64,000 nt of DNA from Croceivirga sp. (GCA_028284665.1 JANQRG010000017.1:1-64000); one strand, 5' to 3'. Counted from the first letter of the stretch, positions 25,121 through 34,708 are shown. Made by a program: numbers and translations. Notes: generated by a model from the sequence alone, not told the origin.

Positions 25121-26950
25121 TCATTTTTTGAACAACATCCCTGAGCCTGGAATATCTTGTGTGCTATTCCATGCAGGAAACCAAAAGTGGGTTGTAGCAC
25201 CTTCATCTTCAGCATCATAATCGTAGTAGCCCAGACCGAAACGCAGGCTTGACCAATTATCATCACTACTTTGGGTAATATAATCCAGCGATAGAGCGAT
25301 CTCTATAGTTGCCCCGTTCTCTGTAATTTTTACTTCGCTGGTAACCTGAGTGGGTAGGCGTTCCGCATTATATACCGGATTTTTCGTTTTGAACGTTCGA
25401 AGATAGGCCAACCAATCCCTTCCTCTTCCTTCACCACCGTTGAAAGCACTAACGTGAATCGGACGTGCATCTATGCCTACAATAATAGCATCCTGGTCCC
25501 AGTAAGAGCCTTGCTCGTCAATATGAAAGTTGTTGTCGGTAAGGTCTATGGCCACGTAAAAGTTGTCCTCATCATATGCCGTGGTAAATTTTAGGGAGCA
25601 GTCTTCATCCCCATTGAAATCGAAAGGACTTCCTTCTACGTTTTCTGCGGCGGTCCACTGTGCATTCTTCCATTCTTTTAAGTCCCCATCCAGTTTGATT
25701 TTTGACACCTTTCTGACCGTGTTCTTAGGAAAAGGTTGGTAATTCAACACTGAAGAAAAACTAACATTGGGTTGCGATTCAAATTGATACGTAATGGCAG
25801 CTGTTATTTTGAGGGGAGATAGCTCAGTTAAAGCGGCTTTATCCAAGTTGCTTAGGTTTAAATTAAACGTAGCTACGTCATTAGGTTCCACTGTGAATAC
25901 GGTTTGCTCCAATTGATAAAATAGTTGGTTATGGGCTTGGCCTGTAAGCGTAACCTCCATTTTAGTATCGCTGTGGTTCGTAGCCTTCACCACCGCAGAC
26001 ATCGTTTCGGGATGGGTTTCTTCAAGGTAGATAGGACTGATTTGAACAGGAAAGGGTTGGTTTCGGACCAAGTCAACTAGTTCTTCCGTAGCCACATTTT
26101 CGTCCCAAATACCATCTAAAAATAAGTTGGCTAATATGGGGCCTTCTTCGGTCATTGTTGCCCAAACGACATGATCAAATTCACCGTAGGCTTTTCCACG
26201 TAACCTACTTCCTCCTCCGGTGGTGGCTAGGGCAATGTATTTTCCGTTGTTTCTCTCGCTTTTCCAGTAGCGGTGGTAGTGGCCGGCGAAAACATTATGC
26301 TTTCTACTCGCTAATAGCGCTTCTACATCCTTCCACCGTTTGGTGTCTTCCTGTACCCATAGCGGTTGGTGTAGAAAAACCAGGGTCCATTTTACGGCAG
26401 TGTTCTCCTCAAGCGTCTTTTTAATATACTCGTATTGAGCGTCATCTATAGTGCCACGACCTGCCCCACGCAGGTTGTCTTCAGAATTCAGGCAGAGAAA
26501 AAGGACATCTTTGTACACAAAATGATAGTACGAAACCCCAAAAAGTTCGTTCCATTTTTCCTCCATTACGGCATTTGTGATATCGTGGTTACCGGGTACG
26601 TAAAAGAAGGGTGCTTCTAACATATCAATAAAACCCATGAACTCCTTCCATTCTGCATTCAATTGTACAGTGTCTTTGGTGTAGCCTTCAATCAAATCCC
26701 CCACGCTCATTACGAATTCGGGCTGTAACAGATTCAGTTTTTTAATTCCCGTAGGAAAAACACCGGCCCGGTGACCGCCTGTTCTGTCCGTAACAATGGC
26801 AAATTGAAATTGTTCCGGAGCACTATTCCAATCAATATGATTCCAGGGCTTTTGCTCAGTAGGAATATCAATGTAAATGGTGGGTTTGTCTTGGGCAATA
26901 CTTGTTGCAAACGTAAAAAATAGCAGAATGAAAAAGCGGAAAAAGTGCAT
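25121..26950 (-). CDS. Secreted metallophosphoesterase with C-terminal CBM9-like domain
   Basis: A 609-residue protein with signal peptide (FFRFFILLFFTFATSIAQ). Residues 40-300 are a calcineurin-like phosphoesterase: FAIVTDRTGG, SVGDLIEG, PGNHDIT, LVFLHQPLW and FAGHYHRYW supply the di-metal ligands. After a linking beta domain, residues about 425-609 resemble the CBM9-like domain (KLDGDLKEWKNAQW, DNFYVAIDLTDN, WDQDAIIVGID, LRFGLGYYDYD). This suggests a polysaccharide- or glycoconjugate-linked phosphatase or phosphodiesterase. Its stop codon abuts the convergent DUF389 stop with no spacer. Confidence 0.85.
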   Translation of the reverse strand: MHFFRFFILLFFTFATSIAQDKPTIYIDIPTEQKPWNHIDWNSAPEQFQFAIVTDRTGGHRAGVFPTGIKKLNLLQPEFVMSVGDLIEGYTKDTVQLNAEWKEFMGFIDMLEAPFFYVPGNHDITNAVMEEKWNELFGVSYYHFVYKDVLFLCLNSEDNLRGAGRGTIDDAQYEYIKKTLEENTAVKWTLVFLHQPLWVQEDTKRWKDVEALLASRKHNVFAGHYHRYWKSERNNGKYIALATTGGGSRLRGKAYGEFDHVVWATMTEEGPILANLFLDGIWDENVATEELVDLVRNQPFPVQISPIYLEETHPETMSAVVKATNHSDTKMEVTLTGQAHNQLFYQLEQTVFTVEPNDVATFNLNLSNLDKAALTELSPLKITAAITYQFESQPNVSFSSVLNYQPFPKNTVRKVSKIKLDGDLKEWKNAQWTAAENVEGSPFDFNGDEDCSLKFTTAYDEDNFYVAIDLTDNNFHIDEQGSYWDQDAIIVGIDARPIHVSAFNGGEGRGRDWLAYLRTFKTKNPVYNAERLPTQVTSEVKITENGATIEIALSLDYITQSSDDNWSSLRFGLGYYDYDAEDEGATTHFWFPAWNSTQDIPGSGMLFKK

Positions 26951-27038
26951 GGCTGGATTTTTTTGGAAAGGTGATAAAAAATCCTACATGGGAGACATTC
27001 AGTAAATTAAGATTGAGTTAATTATGCGCTCCCGGGGA

Positions 27039-27806
27039 CTAGTTTCGCTCTTCCAGATACATTTGCCGTACCTTTTTAAATAATTCCGAGGAATAGACAA
27101 AATTGGTGACCGCATCATTATCTGTTTTGAAGATCTCATTATTGGTCCCTTCCCATTCCTTAAAACCGTCTTTTAGAAAAATGATTTTTTCGCCAATTTC
27201 CATTACGGAATTCATATCGTGAGTATTGATTACGGTAGTGATATTGAATTCCTGGGTGATTTCCTGTATCAGGTTATCGATGAGGATAGCGGTTTTAGGG
27301 TCCAGGCCGGAGTTGGGTTCGTCGCAAAAAAGGTAAGTAGGATTCATCACAATGGCCCTCGCAATGGCCACTCGTTTCTTCATTCCCCCGGAGATTTCCG
27401 CCGGATACTTATCATGAGCATCCTCAAGATTAACCCGTTCCAGAACGGTATCTACCCGTTCTTTCATCTCTTCTTTGTTTTTTTTGGTAAACATTTCCAG
27501 CGGAAACCGGACATTCTGTTCCACCGTCATGGAGTCAAACAACGCGCTCCCCTGAAACACCATGCCCATATCTTGGCGCAAGTCACGACGTTCATCCCTG
27601 CTCAAATCGGCATATAACTGTCCGCTGTAGCGAATATCGCCTTGTTCGGGTTCAAAAAGGCCTAGCAAACACTTCAAAAAAACTGTTTTTCCCGAACCGC
27701 TTTGCCCAATGATCAGGTTCGTTTTCCCCTGTTCAAAGCTGGTCGATATTCCTTTCAATACATGGGTTTCCCCAAAAGATTTATGTAGGTTTTCAACTTG
27801 GATCAT
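27039..27806 (-). CDS. mlaF: ABC transporter ATPase, MlaF-like
   Basis: A 255-residue ABC ATPase with Walker A GQSGSGKT (residues 33-40), Q loop in DMGMVFQGSALF, signature SGGMKKR, Walker B YLFCDEPNSGLDP and the H loop in VINTHDMN. The MKKR after the signature and the order following MlaE fit MlaF of the phospholipid-transport Mla system, which maintains outer-membrane lipid asymmetry. Its start overlaps the mlaE stop by one base (TAATG on the minus strand), so they are translationally coupled. An mlaD (MCE domain) gene, often next in Bacteroidota, is not adjacent. Confidence 0.93.
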   Translation of the reverse strand: MIQVENLHKSFGETHVLKGISTSFEQGKTNLIIGQSGSGKTVFLKCLLGLFEPEQGDIRYSGQLYADLSRDERRDLRQDMGMVFQGSALFDSMTVEQNVRFPLEMFTKKNKEEMKERVDTVLERVNLEDAHDKYPAEISGGMKKRVAIARAIVMNPTYLFCDEPNSGLDPKTAILIDNLIQEITQEFNITTVINTHDMNSVMEIGEKIIFLKDGFKEWEGTNNEIFKTDNDAVTNFVYSSELFKKVRQMYLEERN

Positions 27807-28543
27807 TAGCCTAAAAGTAATTGGGTAAGTACGTAATTCAGTATGATAATAACCACACTGGTCCAGACAAAAGCGGTAGTTGCCGCTTTACCGACCTCCA
27901 ACGCACCACCTCGCATGTAATACCCAAAGTACGAGGGCATTGTAGCGATTACAAAAGCAAAGACCAGAGTTTTAATAAAGGCATAGGTTACGTGAAAGGG
28001 GATAAAATCGATTTGCAGGCCCTTGATGAATTCTCCACTAGGTGCATATCCTCCAAAAACCGCAGCGATCCAGCCGCCCAATACACCAATGTACATGGCA
28101 ATGGCAACGGCAAATGGAAAAAAGAGCATCGCAATGATCTTGGGGAATACCAAATAGTTGATAGAGTTCACCCCCATAACCTCCAGGGCATCAATCTGCT
28201 CTGTAACCCGCATTGTGCCGATACTGGAGGTGATATATGACCCCACTTTCCCAACCATGATAATGGAAGTAAAAGTAGGCGCAAACTCCAAAATAACGGA
28301 TTGTCGCGTGGCAAAGCCAATCAAGCTTTTGGGAAGGAATGGGCTCGTAAGATTTAGTGCGGTTTGTATTGTTACTACTCCACCGATAAAAAAGGAAATA
28401 AAGATGATGATCCCCATAGAGCCGTAGATAAGTTCATCAATTTCCTTTAAGATCAATGACCGCATGATAGGCCATTTGGTGGGTTTTTTAAAAACTTCCC
28501 ACACCATGATAAAGTACTTGCCAATGGCAGCAATGTATTTCAT
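27806..28543 (-). CDS. mlaE: MlaE-type ABC transporter permease
   Basis: A 245-residue permease of the MlaE/YrbE family. The conserved segment LEFAPTFTSIIMVGKVGSYITSS is followed by ALEVMGVNSINYLVFPKIIAM, the hallmark EQIDALEVMG block, and several helices close the protein (VGKAATTAFVWTSVVIIILNY). It forms the membrane channel for lipid movement with MlaF. It is the first gene of the pair. The mcE lipid-binding partner must be elsewhere in the genome. Confidence 0.93.
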   Translation of the reverse strand: MKYIAAIGKYFIMVWEVFKKPTKWPIMRSLILKEIDELIYGSMGIIIFISFFIGGVVTIQTALNLTSPFLPKSLIGFATRQSVILEFAPTFTSIIMVGKVGSYITSSIGTMRVTEQIDALEVMGVNSINYLVFPKIIAMLFFPFAVAIAMYIGVLGGWIAAVFGGYAPSGEFIKGLQIDFIPFHVTYAFIKTLVFAFVIATMPSYFGYYMRGGALEVGKAATTAFVWTSVVIIILNYVLTQLLLG

Positions 28544-28609
28544 AGGCTAAAAATAACAATAATGCGGAGCATTTAACCTTGAATTCCTTTTTTGCATTGG
28601 GATATTAAA

Positions 28610-28617
28610 TAGTTTTG
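28610..28617 (+). promoter_or_regulatory. Candidate -7 box before the PafA-like gene
   Basis: TAGTTTTG fits TAnnTTTG, 20 bases before the ATG at 28638. It also covers the GTG at 28617 of the longer reading frame, which speaks against that earlier start. No TTG lies at 17-23 bases upstream. Confidence 0.4.
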
Positions 28618-28637
28618 TGCTTCAAAAATTCCAACCT

Positions 28638-30317
28638 ATGGTCCGAAACAGTATCGCCATTGTATTGAGTATCATTTTTTTGATCCCGCTTGTAAATCAT
28701 GCCCAACGGCGTGGAAAAAAGAAGGAAGTAGTTGTTCAGGAAGAGACGAGCGGTACTCCCAAACTGATAGTCGGTATTGTTGTGGATCAAATGCGGTTTG
28801 ACTATTTAACCCGGTTTTGGGAAGATTATAGTGAAGGAGGTTTTAAACGCCTGATAAATGGAGGGTTTCTTTGTAAGAACCACCATTTTAATTACGCCCC
28901 TACCAGTACAGGTCCCGGACATGCTTCGGTGTATACGGGAACAACACCTGCGGTACATGGGATCATTGGGAATGATTGGTACGATAAAGTAACAGATGCA
29001 GAAGTCTATGTTGTGTCTGATACTAACTACAATGGGGTGGGCACTGATAGTGATGCCGGTAGGATGTCGCCCCATCGCATGCTAACGACTACAATTACTG
29101 ATCAGAATCGCATACATACTCAAATGCGAGGGAAAACGATAGCAGTAGCCGTGAAGGATAGAGGAGCAGTACTTCCTGGAGGGCATACCGCCAATGCAGC
29201 CTATTGGTTTGAAGGGGGTACTACAGGAAACTGGATCACCAGTAGCTACTACATGGAGGATTTACCTCAATGGGTAAAAGATTTTAATACTTCTGAGGCG
29301 GTGGAGGCCTACAAGAAGCCCTGGCAAACACTGAAACCCCTGGAGGAATACGCCGAAAGTGGTGCCGATGGCAATCCCTATGAAGGAAGATTTAGAGGAG
29401 AGACTACGAGCGCTTTTCCACATGATCTACCTTCGCTTTGGAACGCAAACGGGCAGTTCGATATCCTGCGATCAACGGCTTATGGCGATGCTATTACCAC
29501 AGATTTTGCTCTGGCAGTTCTGGAAAATGGGGAACTGGGAACCGATACTATTACCGATTTTTTAGCAGTGAGTTACTCCAGTACAGATTATGTAGGACAT
29601 AAATATGGGGTGAATTCGGTGGAAATTCAGGATACATATTTGCGATTGGACTTGGATTTGGAACGTTTGCTTCTGGCATTGGATACCAAAGTGGGGAAAG
29701 GAGAATATACCGTGTTCCTTACTGCCGATCATGGGGCAATTCATGTTCCCAGCTTTTTGAAGGATCAAAAAATTCCTGCGGGCTACCTGAACTTTAAAAA
29801 GTTACGAGAGGATTTTACGGAATTTCTAAAGTATCGTTATGGAACCACCGACATTGTAAAGACCATAAGTAATTACCAGGTATTTCTGGATAGGAAAGTG
29901 ATCGCCAATTTGGATATGGACCTGGATGATACCCAGGAGGAAATTGCCCTGGAAATTTTAGGGTATGACAACGTGGATAAGGTGTTTACAGGATCTCAAC
30001 TATGGCAAAACAACTACACCCACTCCTCCGGAATACCCTATTTAATTCAGCAGGGATGGCACCAAAAGCGCTCAGGGGATGTGGTATTTGTGCAACGGCC
30101 GGGATTTATAGCCTATCCTCCAACAGGGTCTACGCATGGTTCTCCTATGGTTTATGATACCCATGTACCCTTGCTTTTTTACGGTACAGGTATCCAAAAA
30201 GGGGAAACGGTAAAACGAACCGAAATACCCGACATTGCGCCAACAATCGCGGCACTTTTGGGAATTGCCTTTCCCAATGGCACTACCGGAAGTCCAATAG
30301 CCGAAGTGATCAAATAA
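28638..30317 (+). CDS. PafA-like alkaline phosphatase
   Basis: From ATG 28638 this is 559 residues with a signal peptide (IAIVLSIIFLIPLVNHAQ) and a mature enzyme of the alkaline phosphatase superfamily. VGIVVDQMRFDYLTRF gives the first metal Asp. The nucleophilic Thr lies in YAPTSTGPGHASVYTG. DHGAIHVPSF and, near the end, THGSPMVYDTHVPLLFYG give the zinc ligands. This pattern is PafA, a secreted phosphate-releasing phosphatase of Flavobacteria with broad substrates, probably important in phosphate scavenging. The gene is monocistronic; no Pho box could be recognised. Confidence 0.9.
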   Translation: MVRNSIAIVLSIIFLIPLVNHAQRRGKKKEVVVQEETSGTPKLIVGIVVDQMRFDYLTRFWEDYSEGGFKRLINGGFLCKNHHFNYAPTSTGPGHASVYTGTTPAVHGIIGNDWYDKVTDAEVYVVSDTNYNGVGTDSDAGRMSPHRMLTTTITDQNRIHTQMRGKTIAVAVKDRGAVLPGGHTANAAYWFEGGTTGNWITSSYYMEDLPQWVKDFNTSEAVEAYKKPWQTLKPLEEYAESGADGNPYEGRFRGETTSAFPHDLPSLWNANGQFDILRSTAYGDAITTDFALAVLENGELGTDTITDFLAVSYSSTDYVGHKYGVNSVEIQDTYLRLDLDLERLLLALDTKVGKGEYTVFLTADHGAIHVPSFLKDQKIPAGYLNFKKLREDFTEFLKYRYGTTDIVKTISNYQVFLDRKVIANLDMDLDDTQEEIALEILGYDNVDKVFTGSQLWQNNYTHSSGIPYLIQQGWHQKRSGDVVFVQRPGFIAYPPTGSTHGSPMVYDTHVPLLFYGTGIQKGETVKRTEIPDIAPTIAALLGIAFPNGTTGSPIAEVIK

Positions 30318-30463
30318 GATACGCACGGTGGTTTAGGGATGAATTGAATACACTGCGTTTTGCAGCATTAGCCCCCCAATTCGTAATGCTTCCAGCAGGT
30401 TTCCGATTTTTGTTTATGCAGTGCTTCCCATAGTCAGGTTATTTAAACACCCGGAGGTATTAA

Positions 30464-31018
30464 CTATTGTTTTTTTATGATCTCATAGGACAACTCTACC
30501 ATACCATCCTTAAAGGGGGTGACCGCCTTTAAGTGTAACTTTTGTTCCAGTCCAATATGATCAAAGAACGGTAATCCATCGCCCAACAAAATAGGAATAA
30601 AAGTGATGACGATTTCATCGACCAACGTTGCTTTTAAAAATGCTTTGGTCAAAGCGGCTCCTCCGGCCATCCACACCTTGCTATATTTGGTTTTAAGCTG
30701 TTGCAAAAGCACCTTCAGGTCACCGGAAAAGAAGCTGACACTTTCCCTTTCGGCTTTCAGACTTCTGTGGGTTAGGACAATAACCGGAGTATCGCCATAG
30801 GGCCATCCCAGTTCCAATGCATGTTCATACGTCCGCGAACCCATAACATAGCAGTCAATGGAATTTAGAAATTCAGTGATGTATTCCTTGGTAAGCACTA
30901 CACCCTCCAGGTAAGTGTCTGTGGAGCGCATCCAGTCAATTGACCCATCTTTCCGGGCAATAAAGCCATCCAGGCTGGCTACCATATGAACAGTTACTTT
31001 AAACGTTTTATCCGTCAT
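30464..31018 (-). CDS. RibD C-terminal/dihydrofolate reductase-like protein
   Basis: A 184-residue protein of the DHFR-like RibD-C superfamily: VHMVASLDGFIARKDGSIDWM at the start (the signature), DCYVMGSRTYEH, VWMAGGAALTKAFL for NADPH binding and EIVITFIPILLGDGLPFF near the end. Such stand-alone proteins are usually annotated as dihydrofolate-reductase-family reductases with unknown substrate. It is not expected to replace FolA. It stands alone between two intergenic regions of about 130-145 bases. Confidence 0.88.
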   Translation of the reverse strand: MTDKTFKVTVHMVASLDGFIARKDGSIDWMRSTDTYLEGVVLTKEYITEFLNSIDCYVMGSRTYEHALELGWPYGDTPVIVLTHRSLKAERESVSFFSGDLKVLLQQLKTKYSKVWMAGGAALTKAFLKATLVDEIVITFIPILLGDGLPFFDHIGLEQKLHLKAVTPFKDGMVELSYEIIKKQ

Positions 31019-31147
31019 TTTACAAGAGGTATTACAGCTTTAGGGCATAGAACTGACCCAATTTAAGGTAATCATTTTTGCTGTGCCTTGGCAGGCTAAG
31101 ATGAGGCTGTCAATAATAGCAGGTAAAACTGCTGATGGCTTTTGGAG

Positions 31148-31624
31148 TTACTCTATTTTCCCATCATGAAATCCAGCTCTTTTCCAGCTGCCATCCAGAT
31201 GTATCCAAATATTGGTGACCCGGTAGGCGTTCTTTTGGATTTCTCCGCTTGCTTTTTGCGTAACTTCTATTTTCCCGGTTACAATAGCCATATCGCCATA
31301 TACTTTGATTTCCCTTTCCGTCATCTCGTAATCTATGACTTCAAGATTCCCTGATGTAATCTCTTTTGCTCTTTTATCCAAATAGCTAAACCAATCCTTT
31401 TTCCCTATGGCCTTAGAATTGCCATTAGTATGCCAATATTGCTCGGTGGTTAAAGAGTCAAGGGCCACCACATTTCCCTGCTGAAATGCCTCGTTGAAGG
31501 CAGCCATGGTTTCCAATAATTTTTGAGGAGCATTCCCCGATGTTTTGTCTGCGGACCCGGTATCCGCGCAAAAGGACACGATCAAAGCCAGCAGGATCAC
31601 AAACAGGATTTTTAGGGGTCTCAT
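31148..31624 (-). CDS. NTF2-like (DUF4440-type) secreted protein
   Basis: From ATG 31624 this is 158 residues with a signal peptide (LKILFVILLALIVSFCADTG). A Cys at residue 19 in the SFCA context could make it a lipoprotein. The mature part has the NTF2/SnoaL cone fold: KLLETMAAFNEAFQQGNVVALDSLTTEQYWHT, then beta strands AIVTGKIEVTQKASG and NIWIHLDGSWKRAGFHDGKIE. No catalytic residues are proven. It may bind a small ligand. It ends close after the secreted 31657-33144 gene, which lies upstream on the same strand. Confidence 0.75.
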   Translation of the reverse strand: MRPLKILFVILLALIVSFCADTGSADKTSGNAPQKLLETMAAFNEAFQQGNVVALDSLTTEQYWHTNGNSKAIGKKDWFSYLDKRAKEITSGNLEVIDYEMTEREIKVYGDMAIVTGKIEVTQKASGEIQKNAYRVTNIWIHLDGSWKRAGFHDGKIE

Positions 31625-31656
31625 AGGGTCATCTGTATTGGTCAAAGCAATTCATA

Positions 31657-33144
31657 CTATGGTGTTAGTTTTAACAGCGAATAGCGTTCATTTTCCTTGT
31701 CGTAATAACCAAAAACGTAGTAATCCTCAATTTTAAGCAATGCTTCGTGTTGTACGCTTTTCATATCCGCTGTTAGTTTACCTATAGTGTCGTATACATC
31801 GTTGTACGTGTCTTCGGTTAACAGTTCGTAGTTAGTAGCATCAACTACAAGCTTTTTTTCAACGCCCAGGCTATAATAATTATAGAGGTTTCCACGATAG
31901 CTGATTGGCCCTGAGCTTACAATTGAAACATTACTGAAAGCATCTTCACCAGCGCTAACCGCACCAGGACCAAAGCCCGTAGAGAGTGCGTTTACATCGG
32001 AAGGGGGAGAGTAACCACCCACTTTGAGCACAGTAATTGCGTCGCTCTTATTCACGTGCAACCCGCTGTACCATTCGTTTTTGAGGTCTCTAAAAAAAGC
32101 TTTGGCACTTTTTGTTTTTTCTTTGGTTTTTGTGTTGTACAAGGTAATAGGTCCTATGGGTAAAACGGAGGTTTGTGTACTCTTAAAACTGATTTCGTCA
32201 TCCGGGCTAAATCGAAATACTTTTAGCACCTCTTTGTCGCTCATATTTTTAATATCTATAACAAGGAGTTTATTAGACATTATTAAAGAATATAGCGTAT
32301 CGTCGTGTAGGAAGGAATTCGTTCGGATAGAAATCTCACGACCTTCTACAAATTCTTCAGTGGGCATAGGAACATAACCGGCTTTTACCGTGTTATCTTT
32401 CCTTGATAAATGGACAATTCGCGTACCATTATCATTACTGTTAATGGTGAAAGTTATTACTTCTTTCTTAGGGTAGATCTTTATCCTTTTTCCATAATCC
32501 TTTGCGTTACTGGACAGTTCATTGCATATGACCGCTATATCCTGTTCTATGAGCAACTTTGGTAAGGGGACAATTTTTGAGTCCTTGGAATAAAAGCGTT
32601 CTCCGGTTAGATCATAGGTAATCTTTTCATGGCTACTTCCTGTAAACTGATATATATTTAGGATGGATTGGCTACGATTAACAGTCATTACAAAGAATTC
32701 GTTATTCTCACTGATATACTGCACTACGCGTTCTTTTTTTAGCTTTAGATCAAAACTGTCGTAGGTGAGTTTACCATTTTCATTAACGGCCACTCTATGA
32801 AATTCTCCCTTACCTTTTTTGTGAAAGTATAGGCTAACCGTATTGGAAGGATCTATTGCTATACCAACCGCTTTCTTGGTAGCGATCGCTTCCGGTTTAT
32901 CATAGGAACTATGCATTAGTGCATTGGTTTCAGCGTTGTGGATAATATGTAGGATCCCCTCATCACTAAACCCCTCTGAGATCCCAAATATGTGGATGTT
33001 TTTTTTGTAGTCGGTTATAGGTAGGATGTTGTTAGACCCCGTTTTTTTTAATACCATCGATGCCGAAGCCAGCTCTTCCTGAGCGGAAATGCTCAAGGTG
33101 AAAAGCAAAAAAAGTAGCATAGAAAATAGCGGAGGTTTGTTCAT
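31657..33144 (-). CDS. Secreted beta-rich protein of unknown function
   Basis: The ATG at 33144 gives 495 residues with a good signal peptide (PLFSMLLFLLFTLSISAQ); the longer frame to 33252 begins with an unlikely polar tail. The mature protein is beta-strand-rich with many short repeats of pattern hydrophobic-x-charged, such as IHIFGISEGFSDEGILHI and TYDLTGERFYSKDSK. It resembles a propeller or long beta-sandwich; no family recognised. C-terminal Thr/Lys-rich segment KIEDYYVFGYYDKENERYSLLKL ends in a strand but lacks a T9SS CTD signature. Probably periplasmic or outer surface. Confidence 0.6.
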   Translation of the reverse strand: MNKPPLFSMLLFLLFTLSISAQEELASASMVLKKTGSNNILPITDYKKNIHIFGISEGFSDEGILHIIHNAETNALMHSSYDKPEAIATKKAVGIAIDPSNTVSLYFHKKGKGEFHRVAVNENGKLTYDSFDLKLKKERVVQYISENNEFFVMTVNRSQSILNIYQFTGSSHEKITYDLTGERFYSKDSKIVPLPKLLIEQDIAVICNELSSNAKDYGKRIKIYPKKEVITFTINSNDNGTRIVHLSRKDNTVKAGYVPMPTEEFVEGREISIRTNSFLHDDTLYSLIMSNKLLVIDIKNMSDKEVLKVFRFSPDDEISFKSTQTSVLPIGPITLYNTKTKEKTKSAKAFFRDLKNEWYSGLHVNKSDAITVLKVGGYSPPSDVNALSTGFGPGAVSAGEDAFSNVSIVSSGPISYRGNLYNYYSLGVEKKLVVDATNYELLTEDTYNDVYDTIGKLTADMKSVQHEALLKIEDYYVFGYYDKENERYSLLKLTP

Positions 33145-33260
33145 AAGGATAAAGTTTGAGATACTGTTAGGTAGTAAGGAAATTCCATTGGTTACGGTTT
33201 CGGTTCTATCATTATCGCGAGAAAATATACCATCAATAACAGTTTGTTGCATTTATAAAT

Positions 33261-34109
33261 TTAACTGAATTTACCGAAGACGCCGCTCCAGCGCAGCCTA
33301 CGGATAAACTGGCCTTCTTCAGGAGAAACAAATCGGGGTTTTCCCCGGCGCCAGGCGTTGAGATAGCCCAAAACCCCCTGCAAATAGAGCTCGGGGCGTT
33401 TAGCCTGTACCGCCATTTTAAATAGCGCCAGTTTGGCCAACGGCCAACCGTAACGCATTTTGTATAGCGCCTCTCCTTTATTGCGATAGTTTTTGTGGTG
33501 GTACCCATGACCGGTCGGGCGCAGGTGTTTTACCACTAAACTGGCATCGGTTTGTACTTCAAAATCGTGATATTGACAGAGCAAAACATCTACAGTGTCC
33601 CACCCGGTACCCGGGCGCAGTCCGTTCATGAGTTCAAATACCTGGCGGAAATACAGTTTAACAGGGCCTCGTACGTGGTTTTTATTGGCAATATTTTCGT
33701 ACACCCACTTACCCTGCTTTTCAACATGGAGCAGCCCTGAACACATCCCAAGTAACCAATTGGAGCGGAAATAATTTCGCATCTGCTCAAAATAGTTAGG
33801 GGGGAGTAAGATATCGGCATCAAATTTACCGATGAGGTCATACTCCTGATCCACATAGTGCAAACCAAAGTTAAAGGTGTCCACCACTTTTTTCCCCGGA
33901 AGATGGGTGTCCTGGCTTTTCCGCTGCACTACTTTGATCCAGGGGTGGTTTCGTGAGAAAGTCGTAGCGATCTGGAAGGTGGTATCACTAGAATTGTCGT
34001 CCACGATAATCAGTTCTTCCGGGGGTTGGGTTTGCGCTACAAAAGACTGCAAACAATCCGCAAGGAATTTTTCTTCATTATGGGCTGGTATAATAATGCT
34101 GACCTTCAT
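33261..34109 (-). CDS. Family 2 glycosyltransferase
   Basis: A 282-residue GT-A enzyme. VSIIIPAHNEEKFLADCLQSF at the start, LIIVDDNSSD in the nucleotide-sugar fold, and KFDADILLP with the DxD-type metal motif are clear. It has no membrane helices except weak segments. The rest (RGPVKLYFRQVFELMNGLRPGTGWDTVDVLL) fits the acceptor-side region of GT2 enzymes acting on lipids or polysaccharides. It is the downstream gene of the KASIII-methyltransferase-GT2 trio, all on the minus strand with spacers of 37-71 bases, which suggests a shared product. Confidence 0.88.
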   Translation of the reverse strand: MKVSIIIPAHNEEKFLADCLQSFVAQTQPPEELIIVDDNSSDTTFQIATTFSRNHPWIKVVQRKSQDTHLPGKKVVDTFNFGLHYVDQEYDLIGKFDADILLPPNYFEQMRNYFRSNWLLGMCSGLLHVEKQGKWVYENIANKNHVRGPVKLYFRQVFELMNGLRPGTGWDTVDVLLCQYHDFEVQTDASLVVKHLRPTGHGYHHKNYRNKGEALYKMRYGWPLAKLALFKMAVQAKRPELYLQGVLGYLNAWRRGKPRFVSPEEGQFIRRLRWSGVFGKFS

Positions 34110-34180
34110 CAGGTCAAAATTCCAAAAAACAAACTACAAAAGCCACAACTAGAGATCTGGAATTTGGCAATTGTAATGTA
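34110..34180. repeat. AT-rich imperfect palindrome, family copy 1
   Basis: The spacer between GT2 and methyltransferase contains AAAATTCCAAAA near its left end and TGGAATTTGG near the right. The two could pair imperfectly. Similar pieces are at 34711-34745, 46003-46034 and 60906-60970. Confidence 0.4.
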
Positions 34181-34708
34181 TCATTTTGATTTTCGTTCAG
34201 CGTAGACGATGTAATATCGATTGGTGAACTGTCGCAATACGGGACGCAGTCCTATTTTTTTGGTCGGATTGGTCCACTTAAGCGTATCCTTGATCTCCCA
34301 ACCTGCTTTTTCCAATAGCCAATCGAATTGCCAGTCCTCAAATTCGTGATAATGGCGATCCCAGGGGTCCGTCTTACTTCGGTAGGCTGTGGCAAACCAC
34401 AAGCGTAATGGGATACTGGCTACCAATTTATTCGCTTTGATTTCCCGTAACACGTTAAAGGGAGCCACGAGGTGCTCAAAAATCTCAAAAGCAGTGACCA
34501 CTTCTGCTTTGGAGGCTTGTACTTGTTCAAAATTAAGGTCCAAATCCTCGCCTTTTGTGTTTTCTACAGCATATCCCTCGTTTCTAAGGATATCGGAAAA
34601 AGGATTTTCCACCCCCAGGTCAAGGATGGATTCGGAAGCAGTGACATGCTTTTTTAAAAACTCCAGCGTAAGCCGGTAGCGTTTATGGGGAAATTTTCCT
34701 TCATACAT
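34181..34708 (-). CDS. Class I SAM-dependent methyltransferase
   Basis: A 175-residue compact methyltransferase. ESILDLGVENPFSDILRNEG is the SAM-binding motif I, although the GxGxG is reduced to LGVEN; acidic EDLDLNF supplies motif II and VVTAFEIFEHLVAPFNVLREI is motif IV-V. Its small size and acidic motif EIFEHL resemble ubiquinone/menaquinone-type methylases. It begins 37 bases after the stop of the KASIII gene on the same strand. Substrate unknown; from context it may methylate a lipid or polyketide intermediate. Confidence 0.8.
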   Translation of the reverse strand: MYEGKFPHKRYRLTLEFLKKHVTASESILDLGVENPFSDILRNEGYAVENTKGEDLDLNFEQVQASKAEVVTAFEIFEHLVAPFNVLREIKANKLVASIPLRLWFATAYRSKTDPWDRHYHEFEDWQFDWLLEKAGWEIKDTLKWTNPTKKIGLRPVLRQFTNRYYIVYAERKSK

